Assembly (NCBI RefSeq): GCF_026616205.1
Contig: NZ_JANHGR010000002.1
Location: 310,001 to 374,000 of the forward strand
Length of the DNA stretch: 64,000 nucleotides
Source of the DNA: Halolamina litorea
GTDB taxonomy: Archaea; Halobacteriota; Halobacteria; Halobacteriales; Haloferacaceae
Reading direction: 5' to 3'
Of the stretch, positions 50,421 to 58,486 are shown in pieces. Below the pieces are notes generated by a model. The model saw nothing but the letters and a program-made list of their open reading frames with translations, did no database searches and was not told the origin of the DNA. A program made the position numbers and the translations under genes. Each line of letters begins with the position of its first letter. Within the stretch, counting starts at the first letter, position 1.

Positions 50421-51550
50421 AGGTCGCCGAACGGGTCCGGGAGACGCCACCGTCGGGCATCCGGGAGTTCTTCGAACTGGCGGAGGCGGCCGACGACGTG
50501 ATCTCGTTGGGCGTCGGCGAACCCGACTTCTCGGCGCCGTGGGCCGCCCGCGAGGCCGCCATCGACGCCCTCGAACGGGGCCGCACCTCCTACACCGCCA
50601 ACCGCGGCCGGGCGGACCTCCGGCGGGGGATCACCGACCACGTCGCCCGCTACGACCTCGACTACGACCCCGAGAAGGAGGTACTCGTCACGACCGGCGC
50701 CAGCGAGGCGGTCGATCTGGCGATGCGCGCGCTCGTCGATCCGGGCGACACCGTCGCCGTCCCCCAGCCCTCCTACATCTCCTACGGGCCGACCGCGGGG
50801 TTCGCCGGCGCCGAGGTGCTCCCGGTGCCGACGCGCGCCGAGGACGGCTTCAAACTCACCGAGCGAGCCCTTCGCGAGGCCGGCGCTGCCGACGCCGACG
50901 CGCTGATCTACTGCTACCCGAACAACCCCACCGGCGCGGTGATGGACCACGCCGACCTCCGACCCGTCGCGGCGTTCGCCCGCGAGCACGACCTGACGGT
51001 GTTCGCCGACGAGATATACGCCGCGCTCACCTACGGGAGCGAACACGACTCCATCGCCACCCTGCCGGGGATGGCCGAGCGAACGGTCGTCATCGGTGGC
51101 TTCTCGAAGGCGTACGCGATGACGGGGCTGCGACTCGGCTACGCGCTCGCACCGCCGGAAGCGGTCGAGGCGATGACCCGCATCCACCAGTACACGATGC
51201 TCTCGGCGCCGACGACGGCCCAGTTCGCCGGCCTCGAGGCGCTCCGCTCGTGTGAGGGGGCCGTCTCGGAGATGCACGCCGCCTACGACCGGCGGCGACG
51301 GTACACGCTCTCGCGGTTCCGCGAGATGGGCCTCGACTGCTTCGAGGCCGAGGGGGCGTTCTACGCCTTCCCCGAGTGTCCCGGCGACGACGAGGCGTTC
51401 GCCGAGGCGCTACTGGCCGAGGAGGGCGTCGCCGTCGTCCCGGGGAGCGCGTTCGGCGAGGGCGGCGCGGGCCACCTCCGAGTCTCCTACGCGACCGGGA
51501 TGGACGACCTGCGGGAGGCGACCGCGCGGATCGAGCGGTTCCTCGACTGA
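50417..51550 (+). CDS. PLP-dependent class I/II aminotransferase
   Basis: A 377-residue fold-type I enzyme. ISLGVGEPDFSAPW and YTANRGRADLRRGI lie near the N-terminus, with TTGASEAVDLAMRALV and YCYPNNPTGAVM mid-protein. The PLP Lys is in GGFSKAYAMTGLRLGY (about 228-243), with the final Arg in HLRVSYATG. It is close to archaeal aspartate/aromatic or alanine aminotransferases; the donor cannot be set from sequence. It is translationally coupled to the upstream Lrp regulator. Confidence 0.93.
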   Translation: MKVAERVRETPPSGIREFFELAEAADDVISLGVGEPDFSAPWAAREAAIDALERGRTSYTANRGRADLRRGITDHVARYDLDYDPEKEVLVTTGASEAVDLAMRALVDPGDTVAVPQPSYISYGPTAGFAGAEVLPVPTRAEDGFKLTERALREAGAADADALIYCYPNNPTGAVMDHADLRPVAAFAREHDLTVFADEIYAALTYGSEHDSIATLPGMAERTVVIGGFSKAYAMTGLRLGYALAPPEAVEAMTRIHQYTMLSAPTTAQFAGLEALRSCEGAVSEMHAAYDRRRRYTLSRFREMGLDCFEAEGAFYAFPECPGDDEAFAEALLAEEGVAVVPGSAFGEGGAGHLRVSYATGMDDLREATARIERFLD

Positions 51551-51727
51551 GCGCCGGTGATCGCTGCCTCACTGCCCTCGGGGAACACACGTCGACGCTG
51601 GTCCGACAGCACGCTGCCAAACGAACACTGAAAAAACGTCGACCGCCGCGTCTCGGCTCTGCATTCAACACACGCGAGAAAAGGAACGTTGTCGCCCGGA
51701 TTTCGGCGGCTTTCACCGTGAGCCGGC
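51551..51727. other. 177-bp spacer between convergent aminotransferase and MscS genes
   Basis: No gene or RNA fold is seen. An A6 run on the plus strand at 51631-51636 (T6 on the minus strand) is a possible terminator for the MscS gene ending at 51728, and a weaker A4 run lies near 51676. Confidence 0.4.
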
Positions 51728-52612
51728 TCAGTTCGCCGCGCGTTCGGTCACGTCGACCTCGCCGACCAGTTGGCGATGGACGTAGGGCATATCGATCCCC
51801 TCGTCGTCGAAGCGCTCCTTGACTCGTTGGACGGCGGTGCTCCGCACCGCGACGTAATCGCCGCGGTCGGGGTCGTCGATCCAGAAGCGCGACTGGATGC
51901 CGACCGCCGAGTCGCCCAGTTCCGTCACGCGCGTGTCGGGGGCGGGGTCGTCGAGCACGCCGTCGAGGGCGCTGATCTCCTCGACGATGGCCCGGCGAGC
52001 GAGGTCGATGTCGTCGTCGTAGCCGATCCCGAAGACGAACTTCTGGCGGAGTTTCTCGTAGGCGACGGGGTTGGTGATGGCGTTGTTCGCCAGGTCGCCG
52101 TTGGGGACGGTGATGCGCTCGTTGTCGAACGTCCGCACCGTCGAGACCCGCAGGTCGATCTCCTCGACGCGGCCGGAGTTGCCGTCCCACTCGATCCAGT
52201 CGCCCACCTCGAAGGGTTTGTCCTTGATGATGAACACGCCGGCGACGAAGTTGCCGACGAGGTCCTGTGCGGCGAAGCCGACCGCCAGCGCGAGCGCGCC
52301 CGAGAGCGTCGCCGCGGCGGTGAGGAAACTCGGGAAGCCGGCGGCCATGAACGCCACGGCGACCGCGGCGAACACGATGAGCGCGTTGGCGACGCTCTTG
52401 GTCAAACTCTGGAGCGCGTCGGTGAACCCGCGGGCTTCGAGCAGGCGAAGCAGGAGCGGGATCAACACCATCCGTCCGATCAACAGCGTGACGAGGAAGC
52501 CGGCGACGAACGCCACCGCCTTCCCGACGACCGCGGTCGCCTCCACGCCGAAGGCGCTCACGTCGCCGAGGCCGAACTGTAGGGCCGTGAGAGTATGCAC
52601 GTCCCTCGCCAT
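51728..52612 (-). CDS. MscS-family mechanosensitive channel
   Basis: A 294-residue channel. Three membrane helices precede the pore-lining TM3, GALALAVGFAAQDLVGNFVAG (about 95-116). The beta domain has GDWIEWDGNSGRVEEIDLRVSTVRTFDNERITVPNGDLANNAITNP, and a C-terminal alpha/beta domain runs to the end. These channels release solutes on hypo-osmotic shock. A second, diverged MscS gene lies 57 bp upstream on the same strand. Confidence 0.93.
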   Translation of the reverse strand: MARDVHTLTALQFGLGDVSAFGVEATAVVGKAVAFVAGFLVTLLIGRMVLIPLLLRLLEARGFTDALQSLTKSVANALIVFAAVAVAFMAAGFPSFLTAAATLSGALALAVGFAAQDLVGNFVAGVFIIKDKPFEVGDWIEWDGNSGRVEEIDLRVSTVRTFDNERITVPNGDLANNAITNPVAYEKLRQKFVFGIGYDDDIDLARRAIVEEISALDGVLDDPAPDTRVTELGDSAVGIQSRFWIDDPDRGDYVAVRSTAVQRVKERFDDEGIDMPYVHRQLVGEVDVTERAAN

Positions 52613-52669
52613 GACCGCCCCTCGCAAAGAGTTACTGGCCCCGGAACGGCCCGCCGTCGCCGAACGCGG

Positions 52670-53572
52670 TCAGTTCCCCTCGCGTTCGAGGACCGCGCCG
52701 TCGGAGTCGATCTCGGCGGTCCCGATCTGTCCGCTGATCTCGGTCTTGTTGGGGTTGATGTCGATCCCGTTCTCCATCAGGGCGGCCTTCACCGCGCGGA
52801 TGAACCGCGAGCGCGTGTCGACGTACTCCAGCCGGGTCGGGTCCTGCATCCAGACCGTCGCCCGCAGCGTGACCCACGAGGGTTCGAGGTCGACCGCGCG
52901 GACCTCCGGCACCGGCTCCTCGGCGACGCCCTCGACCTCGCGGGCGGCCATCAACACCGCCTCCATCGCCGTCGAGAGGCTCTCGTCGTAGGCGATGCCG
53001 AAGTGGAACGTCTGGCGAAGCTCCTGCTGGGCCGAGCGGTTGGTGACCGGCTGTTCGTTCAGCACGCCGTTGGGGACGGTGGTGGTCTCGTTGTCGAAGG
53101 TCCGCACCGCCGTCGTCCGGACGCCGACGCGCTCGACGCGGCCCTCGACGCCGTCGACGGCGATCCAGTCGCCGCGGGCGAACGGCTGGGAGAGCAGCAA
53201 GAAAAACCCCCCAACCACGTCTCTGACGAGGTCGTCGGCCGCGATGGCGACCCCGAGGCCGGCCAGCAGTAGGACGGCTGCGAACGCGCCGGAGGCGAGG
53301 TCGAACCCGCCGGCGAGGAGGCCGACCAGCACGGCGGCCACGCCCGAGAGCACCCGCGTCAGGTTCGAAACGAACTGCTGGAGCCGGTCGTGGCCGCCGA
53401 GCCGTCGGGTCAGCACGCGCAACGCCGGAGCCGCGACGAACAGGCCGCCCCCGGCGAACACGCCCGTCACGAGGACGAACATGCCGAGGCTGACGATCGG
53501 GTCCGGCAGCCCCGCGATCGCCTCACGGAACGGGAGCCAGCCAGGGAGCGCCACGGACTGGATCGGGAACAT
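52670..53572 (-). CDS. MscS-family mechanosensitive channel (second copy)
   Basis: A 300-residue channel of the same architecture. The N-terminal helices are followed by a TM3-like AVLLLAGLGVAIAADDLVRDVVGG (about 110-133). The beta domain has GDWIAVDGVEGRVERVGVRTTAVRTFDNETTTVPNGVLNEQPVTN. It is clearly paralogous to 51728-52612 but diverged, so this is an old duplication. The ATG at 53572 fits a minus-strand CCTTTTTCGCC near 53600; the upstream ATG at 53617 is not supported. Confidence 0.92.
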   Translation of the reverse strand: MFPIQSVALPGWLPFREAIAGLPDPIVSLGMFVLVTGVFAGGGLFVAAPALRVLTRRLGGHDRLQQFVSNLTRVLSGVAAVLVGLLAGGFDLASGAFAAVLLLAGLGVAIAADDLVRDVVGGFFLLLSQPFARGDWIAVDGVEGRVERVGVRTTAVRTFDNETTTVPNGVLNEQPVTNRSAQQELRQTFHFGIAYDESLSTAMEAVLMAAREVEGVAEEPVPEVRAVDLEPSWVTLRATVWMQDPTRLEYVDTRSRFIRAVKAALMENGIDINPNKTEISGQIGTAEIDSDGAVLEREGN

Positions 53573-53666
53573 GGTGGCCTCACACAGTCGACGGCGAAAA
53601 AGGTGGGACGTGCTCACCCCCCCCCCTCGGCGAACGAGCTATAGTCTCTCCGACGTATCCTCAGGC

Positions 53667-53924
53667 ATGGAGTCGGAACTCAAACTGAACGAACTCCACG
53701 ACGCACTGGGCGAACTCGACTACCCGCTCGATCGTTCGGCGGCCGCCGCGGCCTGCGAGGGCGTCACGCTGCTGCTTGCGGACGGCACGACGCCGCTCGC
53801 GGACGTGATCGCCGACGCCGGCGACGACCGGTTCGACTCCGTCGAGGACCTGGAGAGCGAGGTCATGAGCGGGCTCCCGCGCAACGCCGTCGGCGAACCC
53901 TATCAGTCCGAGGGCGAGGGGTAG
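53667..53924 (+). CDS. small haloarchaeal protein (DUF5789-like)
   Basis: An 85-residue acidic protein, MESELKLNELHDALGELDYP, then ACEGVTLLLADGTTPLADVI and DLESEVMSGLPRNAVGEPYQSEGEG. The ending AVGEPYQSEGEG is, from memory, the hallmark of the haloarchaeal DUF5789 family. It is probably a small helix-rich, DUF2795-like regulator; function unproven. TATA-like ctatag at 53640-53645 is about 25 nt upstream. Confidence 0.82.
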   Translation: MESELKLNELHDALGELDYPLDRSAAAAACEGVTLLLADGTTPLADVIADAGDDRFDSVEDLESEVMSGLPRNAVGEPYQSEGEG

Positions 53925-53944
53925 CTCCGCGACCCCCCGGCGAC

Positions 53945-55111
53945 TCACTCCGGAACCGAGAGCGGCCCGTCGCGCCGAGCCACCGCGCGGAAGCGCCGCC
54001 CGTGGGCGTCGTCGGCGTCGATTCGCTCCCTGATCGCGGGCGGGAGCCACGCACCGCCGTTCGACGGCTCGTCGGCGACGTGGCCGTCGAAGCTCTCCCG
54101 CCGCAGTTCGTCGGGGAGGTAGCGGTCGTACGTCGGCAGCCGTTCGTAGAGCGGGACGCCCGCGCCGCCGGCGATGTCGCCCAGTTCCCGCAGCGCCGGC
54201 CACTCGTAGTCGGGGTTGATGTAGTCGTCCGTGATCGGCGAGACGCCCCCGAGGTCGTCGACGCCGCAGTCCAGTAGCTCCCGGGCGGGCGTGAGGTTCG
54301 GTGGCACCTGTACGGAGACCTCCTCGGGCAGGGCCACGCGGGCCATCGAAACGACGCGGCGCATCGTTTCGAGGTCGGGTTTCTCGAAGGCGGAGCGCTC
54401 GTTCGGGACGACGTTCTGGACGATCACCTCCTGAATATGGTCGTAGCGTTTGTGCAGTTCCCGGATCGCCAGCAGGCTCTCCGCGCGGTCGCGCCAGTCC
54501 TCGCCGATGCCGACGAGGATGCCGGTGGTGAAGGGGACGCCCAGTTCGCCGGCGTTCCGGATCGTGTTGAGCCGTTGGCCCGGCGTCTTCCGCCGACCGC
54601 CGGAGTGGGCGCGCACGTCGGCGGTCGTCTCCAGCATCACGCCCATCGAGGCGTTCACGTCCGCCACTTCGGCCATCTGCTCGCGGGTCTGGTCACCGGG
54701 GTTGGAGTGGGGCAGCAGGCCCTCTTCGAGGGCGATCTCGCAGGCTTCGCGGAGGTACTCGTGGATCGAGTCGTGGCCCCACTCGGCCAACTGTTCGTGG
54801 ATCGCGGTGTAGCGCTCGTCGGGGTCGTCGCCGAAGGTGAACAGGGCCTCCGTACAGCCGGCGTCGGCGCCGATCCGGCACTCCTCGCGGATCTCCTCGG
54901 GGCTCATCAGCGTCGCCTCGCCGGGAACGTCGTAGTAGGTGCAGTAGGTGCAGGTGTAGCGGCAGGCGGTGGTCAGCGGGATGAACACGTTCCGGGAGAA
55001 CGTCAGCGCGTCGGCCGCCGGGGCGTCGTCGGGCGTGGCGTCGAGCAGGCGCTCGATCCCCGCCTCGGGGACCGAGATGTCGATGTCGTACTCGTCGGCG
55101 GCCGGGATCAC
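53945..55111 (-). CDS. cofG: FO synthase subunit 1 (CofG)
   Basis: A 388-residue radical-SAM enzyme with cluster CRYTCTYCTYYD (about 51-62). Family blocks are LTFSRNVFIPLTTA, LFTFGDDPDERY, LPHSNPGDQT, GRRKTPGQRLNTIRNAGELGVPFTTGILVGIGE and WPALRELGDIA. It generates the 5'-deoxyadenosyl radical on the CofH product to close the deazaflavin ring of FO. The frame is open to an ATG at 55204, but the GTG at 55111 gives the family's usual N-terminus and has a promoter-like AAAGCTTC about 25-32 nt upstream, so I prefer it. Confidence 0.93.
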   Translation of the reverse strand: MIPAADEYDIDISVPEAGIERLLDATPDDAPAADALTFSRNVFIPLTTACRYTCTYCTYYDVPGEATLMSPEEIREECRIGADAGCTEALFTFGDDPDERYTAIHEQLAEWGHDSIHEYLREACEIALEEGLLPHSNPGDQTREQMAEVADVNASMGVMLETTADVRAHSGGRRKTPGQRLNTIRNAGELGVPFTTGILVGIGEDWRDRAESLLAIRELHKRYDHIQEVIVQNVVPNERSAFEKPDLETMRRVVSMARVALPEEVSVQVPPNLTPARELLDCGVDDLGGVSPITDDYINPDYEWPALRELGDIAGGAGVPLYERLPTYDRYLPDELRRESFDGHVADEPSNGGAWLPPAIRERIDADDAHGRRFRAVARRDGPLSVPE

Positions 55112-55194
55112 GTCCGGAGGTGGCGCGTCGACGGGCAAGAAGCTTTCCAGAAGGGCGGTTCCGTGCCGGCGTCGGCGGTGGGGAGTGTAGCCGG

Positions 55195-56427
55195 TCAGCG
55201 CCACGATCGTTCCGCCGTGCCGGACTCGTTACCGGACGACTCCGCCGGTCGTTCGATCGTCACCTCGATCCCCACAGTCGGTTCGTTGTCGCGGAACAGA
55301 TACCGGTACGTCGAGATCGACACGTTCCCGGGGGCGAGGCCCACGAACGAACTGTTCACCGACGGAGGCTCGCGTGCAGTCCGTAGCTGTGTTTCGTTCG
55401 ATCCCTCCTCGACGGTCAGGTAGAGATAGACCGTCTCGCCGGGGGCGATCGTGCCGTTGAACAGGATCTGCCCGTACGCCGGCGGCGCATAGAGGAACAG
55501 CCCCGGCTCCGTCATCGACGGCCCGCCGAGGTGGGTGAGTTCGAGAACCGAGCCGTTCCCGGTGACCGAGGCGTCGACCTGCGCGACCTCCTCGGCGACC
55601 CACTCCGGGGGCGTCGTAACCGTTTCGCCGATGCCCGTCACGCGGAACGTGTGGTTCAGCGTCACCGTCTCGTTGTCGACGCTGTGGACTTCTCGGGCGC
55701 TGAAGGACTCGATGATCCCTCGTTCGTTGATCACGACGGTCGCGTTGATCGACTCGGTCGTCTCCCGGAGCGGCGTGTCGCCGAGGTTCGGCTGGGCCGT
55801 CTCGTTGATGCCCGTCGATGAGTAGGTGTAGCGCGTCCGGTTCGCGACTGATTCGGTGGCGACGAGCTCGTAGTCGAGGTCGCGGAGGTAGGGCGCCACG
55901 ATGTCCGACCCGATCTGGGAGACGTACCCAAGGCGCTCGATGTACACGTACTCGCCGCGGTAGTACGTGTACATCGCCTCGGGTCCGTACTCCTGATGTG
56001 CGACTTTGGTCATCGTCGCCTCGTCGGTGAACCAGTAGCCGTTCGAGTCGTTGCCGCCGGCAATGTCGACGACGGTGCCGTTGGTCCCGTTCTCGGCCGT
56101 GATGGTGTACTGGCGAACCTCCGGCTCGGCGGGCGTCCCGTTCCGGGAGACCATCGTGAGGTCCTCCCAGACCGAGCGTTCCCGGTAGGAAACGTTGCGC
56201 AGCGCTGCCCGGTGGGCGTCCATGAGCAGGGTCGCGTTCTCGATCCCGTCGGCGGCGGCGCCGGGTGGGTAGGCCGACGGCGTCGTCTCGTTCTCCCCCG
56301 GCGCCGCGGTCTGCTGTTGGAACTGTTCTGCGGTCGCGTTCGGCTGTGGCGCCGGCTGGAACGCGCCGGCGACCCCGACGAGCGCGACGAGGACGACACA
56401 CGCGAGAGCGGCGACGGTTCTGGGCAT
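55195..56427 (-). CDS. secreted LolA-like protein, paralogue of the lipoprotein at 11861
   Basis: A 410-residue exported protein with signal peptide MPRTVAALACVVLVALVGVA and cleavage near AGA-FQ. A Gln/Thr/Pro linker precedes a domain starting GIENATLLMDAHRAALRNVSYRERSVW. Beta-rich regions with many N-glycosylation sequons follow, then VDASVTGNGSVLELTHLGGPS. The block order equals that of the lipoprotein at 11861-12970, but the lipobox Cys is missing. It sits between cofC and cofG on the same strand; an F420 link is only positional. Confidence 0.8.
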   Translation of the reverse strand: MPRTVAALACVVLVALVGVAGAFQPAPQPNATAEQFQQQTAAPGENETTPSAYPPGAAADGIENATLLMDAHRAALRNVSYRERSVWEDLTMVSRNGTPAEPEVRQYTITAENGTNGTVVDIAGGNDSNGYWFTDEATMTKVAHQEYGPEAMYTYYRGEYVYIERLGYVSQIGSDIVAPYLRDLDYELVATESVANRTRYTYSSTGINETAQPNLGDTPLRETTESINATVVINERGIIESFSAREVHSVDNETVTLNHTFRVTGIGETVTTPPEWVAEEVAQVDASVTGNGSVLELTHLGGPSMTEPGLFLYAPPAYGQILFNGTIAPGETVYLYLTVEEGSNETQLRTAREPPSVNSSFVGLAPGNVSISTYRYLFRDNEPTVGIEVTIERPAESSGNESGTAERSWR

Positions 56428-56527
56428 ACCGGGCGTTCACCCGCGCCATGCATGACTACAGGCTCCTTACTGGCTGTACGACGGTCCTACTGGTGTGAGG
56501 GCGTCACGGAGCACGCTTTGCGCCCGC

Positions 56528-57139
56528 TCACTCCCGAAGCGCTTCGACCCGGCCGCCGCCGATGTCGAGTTCGAAGCCGGCGTCGACCAGCCAGTCCCGG
56601 GCGGCGCCGTCGCCGTGGAGCAGGACCTCCGCCAAATCCTCGGGCTCGTCGATGTCGACGGCGAGCAGCCGGGAGTCGACCTCGCGGACCGAGAGCCCCG
56701 CGTCCTCGGCGATCGCGAGGTGGTCGCGGTAGGAGGCGCCGTGGTAGTCGACGCGGAACGCGGGATCTCGGGCGAGGAAGGCGTTGGTGCCGCCGCCGAG
56801 CCCGGCGGCGATCGAGAGGTCCGCGGTCGAGTCGAGCAGGTCCGCGAGCGCGTCGGCGCTCGCGAGCGCGAGGTCGGCCATGACGACGGCCGTCGGCGTG
56901 CTGTCGAGGCGGTCGTTGACCGCGGTCGTCAGCGGGCGGTCGTCGACGGCAACGGTCGCATCGACCTCGACGGGACCGGTCGCCAACACGGTGGTGTCGA
57001 ACGCGGCGTCGACGCCGGCCAGCGCGTCCAGCACGTCAGCCAGCATCGCGTTCGAGAACTCGCGTCGCTCGGCGGCCGAGAGCACGGCTGAGAGACGGGT
57101 CTTCGGGCGGTCGGCGGAAAACGGGACGACGACGTGCAC
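56528..57139 (-). CDS. cofC: 2-phospho-L-lactate guanylyltransferase (CofC)
   Basis: A 203-residue nucleotidyltransferase from a GTG start. MHVVVPFSADRPKTRLSAVL is the GTP-binding opening, with VVMADLALASADAL and GLGGGTNAFLARDP mid-protein and VDIDEPEDLAEVL near the end. It activates 2-phospholactate (or PEP) with GTP for attachment to FO by CofD. Its start lies 15 bp after the cetZ stop on the same strand, so it is probably cotranscribed with cetZ. Confidence 0.92.
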   Translation of the reverse strand: MHVVVPFSADRPKTRLSAVLSAAERREFSNAMLADVLDALAGVDAAFDTTVLATGPVEVDATVAVDDRPLTTAVNDRLDSTPTAVVMADLALASADALADLLDSTADLSIAAGLGGGTNAFLARDPAFRVDYHGASYRDHLAIAEDAGLSVREVDSRLLAVDIDEPEDLAEVLLHGDGAARDWLVDAGFELDIGGGRVEALRE

Positions 57140-57154
57140 GAGAGGGGAGCGTGC

Positions 57155-58342
57155 TCAGAACAGCGATTCGAGTTCGTCGTCGTCGTCGTTGACGAGCTCC
57201 TCGAGGTTGTCCTCGCTCTCCTGCTGGATGTCCTCGATGTTCTCCTGTGCCTCGATGGCGACCTGCTGGAGCTCCTTGATTCGCGGGACGTTGTTCACGC
57301 CCGACAGCAGGATCACGCTGGCGACGAAGTTCGCGCCCCGAACGGGGTAGTCGCCGCCCCGGACCTCCATCGAGCCGGTCTGCTCTTCGAGCCACTTCCG
57401 CCCGCGCTCGATGCCTTTCCGGTTCAGGTACTTCGGCGGGCCGGCCATCACGAGCAGCGCGCGTTCGGTGCCCTCGATCTCACAGGGGAGCGTGAGTCGC
57501 CCGAGCGCGGCCTTCCGGACGAGGCTGGTGATGCGGTTCGTCGTGTGGGCCGTGTCGAGTTCCTCCTCCTCGTCGCCGCCGGTGAGCCGCGATAGCAGGC
57601 CGCCGCCACCACCGCCGCCGGTGTTCTCGACTTCCTCGCGGGCGTAGCCCACCGTGGAGACGCCGCCGCCGGCCAGCGTGTTGATGATCTCCGAGGAGTC
57701 GACGACGCTTTCGGCGACCTCGCCGCCCTGTTCGACCTCGCCGGCGCCGAACAGAATGCCGAAGCGCTTGACGATCTCGTCGTTGATCTGGTCGTAGCCG
57801 CCCTGGACGGACTCTCCGGTTTTCCGCCACGCGTCGTTGTCGAACACCATGAGGTTGTCCACCTCACGGACGAACGTCTGGAACGAGCGCGCCGCGTTGA
57901 GGGTGTAGATGCCACCCTCGTCGCTGCCCGGCAGGATACCCAGCCCGTAGACGGGCTCGGTGTAGATCCGCTTGAGGTGCTTTGCGATCACCGGCGCGCC
58001 GCCGGAGCCGGTCCCGCCGCCCAGCCCGGCGATCACGAGGAAGGCGTCGACCTCGTGGACCGGGATGGAGTCGATGGCACCCTGCACTTCGTCCATGTCC
58101 TCCTCGGCGATCTCCGCGCCGAGTTCGTTGTCGGCACCGACGCCGTGGCCCTTCACCCGGGACTGCCCGATGAGCACGCGTTGGCTCTCCGGGATGTTGT
58201 CAAGCCCCATCAGGTCGGCTTTGGCCGTGTTGACTGCGACGGCGGCCCGAACGATGTTCGAGCCCTGCTCGGCGTCGTAGCCGACGAACTTGTCGACGAT
58301 CTTGCCGCCGGCCTGACCGAACCCGATCATTGCCAGCTTCAT
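57155..58342 (-). CDS. cetZ: tubulin-superfamily cytoskeletal protein CetZ
   Basis: A 395-residue CetZ. The N-terminal MKLAMIGFGQAGGKIVDKF is followed by VLIGQSRVKGHGVGADNELGAEIAE. The tubulin signature GGGTGSGGAP lies at about 107-116, and FQTFVREVDNLMVFDNDAWRKTGESVQGGY matches CetZ1. A Gly-rich linker and an acidic C-terminal tail end DDELESLF. CetZ proteins are GTPases controlling haloarchaeal cell shape and motility, distinct from division FtsZ. A G-rich GAGGGGAG about 8 nt before the ATG, and an upstream leader, suggest SD-type initiation here. Confidence 0.95.
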   Translation of the reverse strand: MKLAMIGFGQAGGKIVDKFVGYDAEQGSNIVRAAVAVNTAKADLMGLDNIPESQRVLIGQSRVKGHGVGADNELGAEIAEEDMDEVQGAIDSIPVHEVDAFLVIAGLGGGTGSGGAPVIAKHLKRIYTEPVYGLGILPGSDEGGIYTLNAARSFQTFVREVDNLMVFDNDAWRKTGESVQGGYDQINDEIVKRFGILFGAGEVEQGGEVAESVVDSSEIINTLAGGGVSTVGYAREEVENTGGGGGGGLLSRLTGGDEEEELDTAHTTNRITSLVRKAALGRLTLPCEIEGTERALLVMAGPPKYLNRKGIERGRKWLEEQTGSMEVRGGDYPVRGANFVASVILLSGVNNVPRIKELQQVAIEAQENIEDIQQESEDNLEELVNDDDDELESLF

Positions 58343-58486
58343 GTGGACGCTCCCCTCATCATTACGCGATTCTCACGAGCATGCCGAACAAAAGGCTTGT
58401 GGGCCGAACCCACGGACACCCGCGAAACTCCGGTACAACGCCCCTTGCGTGGTCGGTTCCTTCACATCGGCCAAGGGGTTCGGCCC

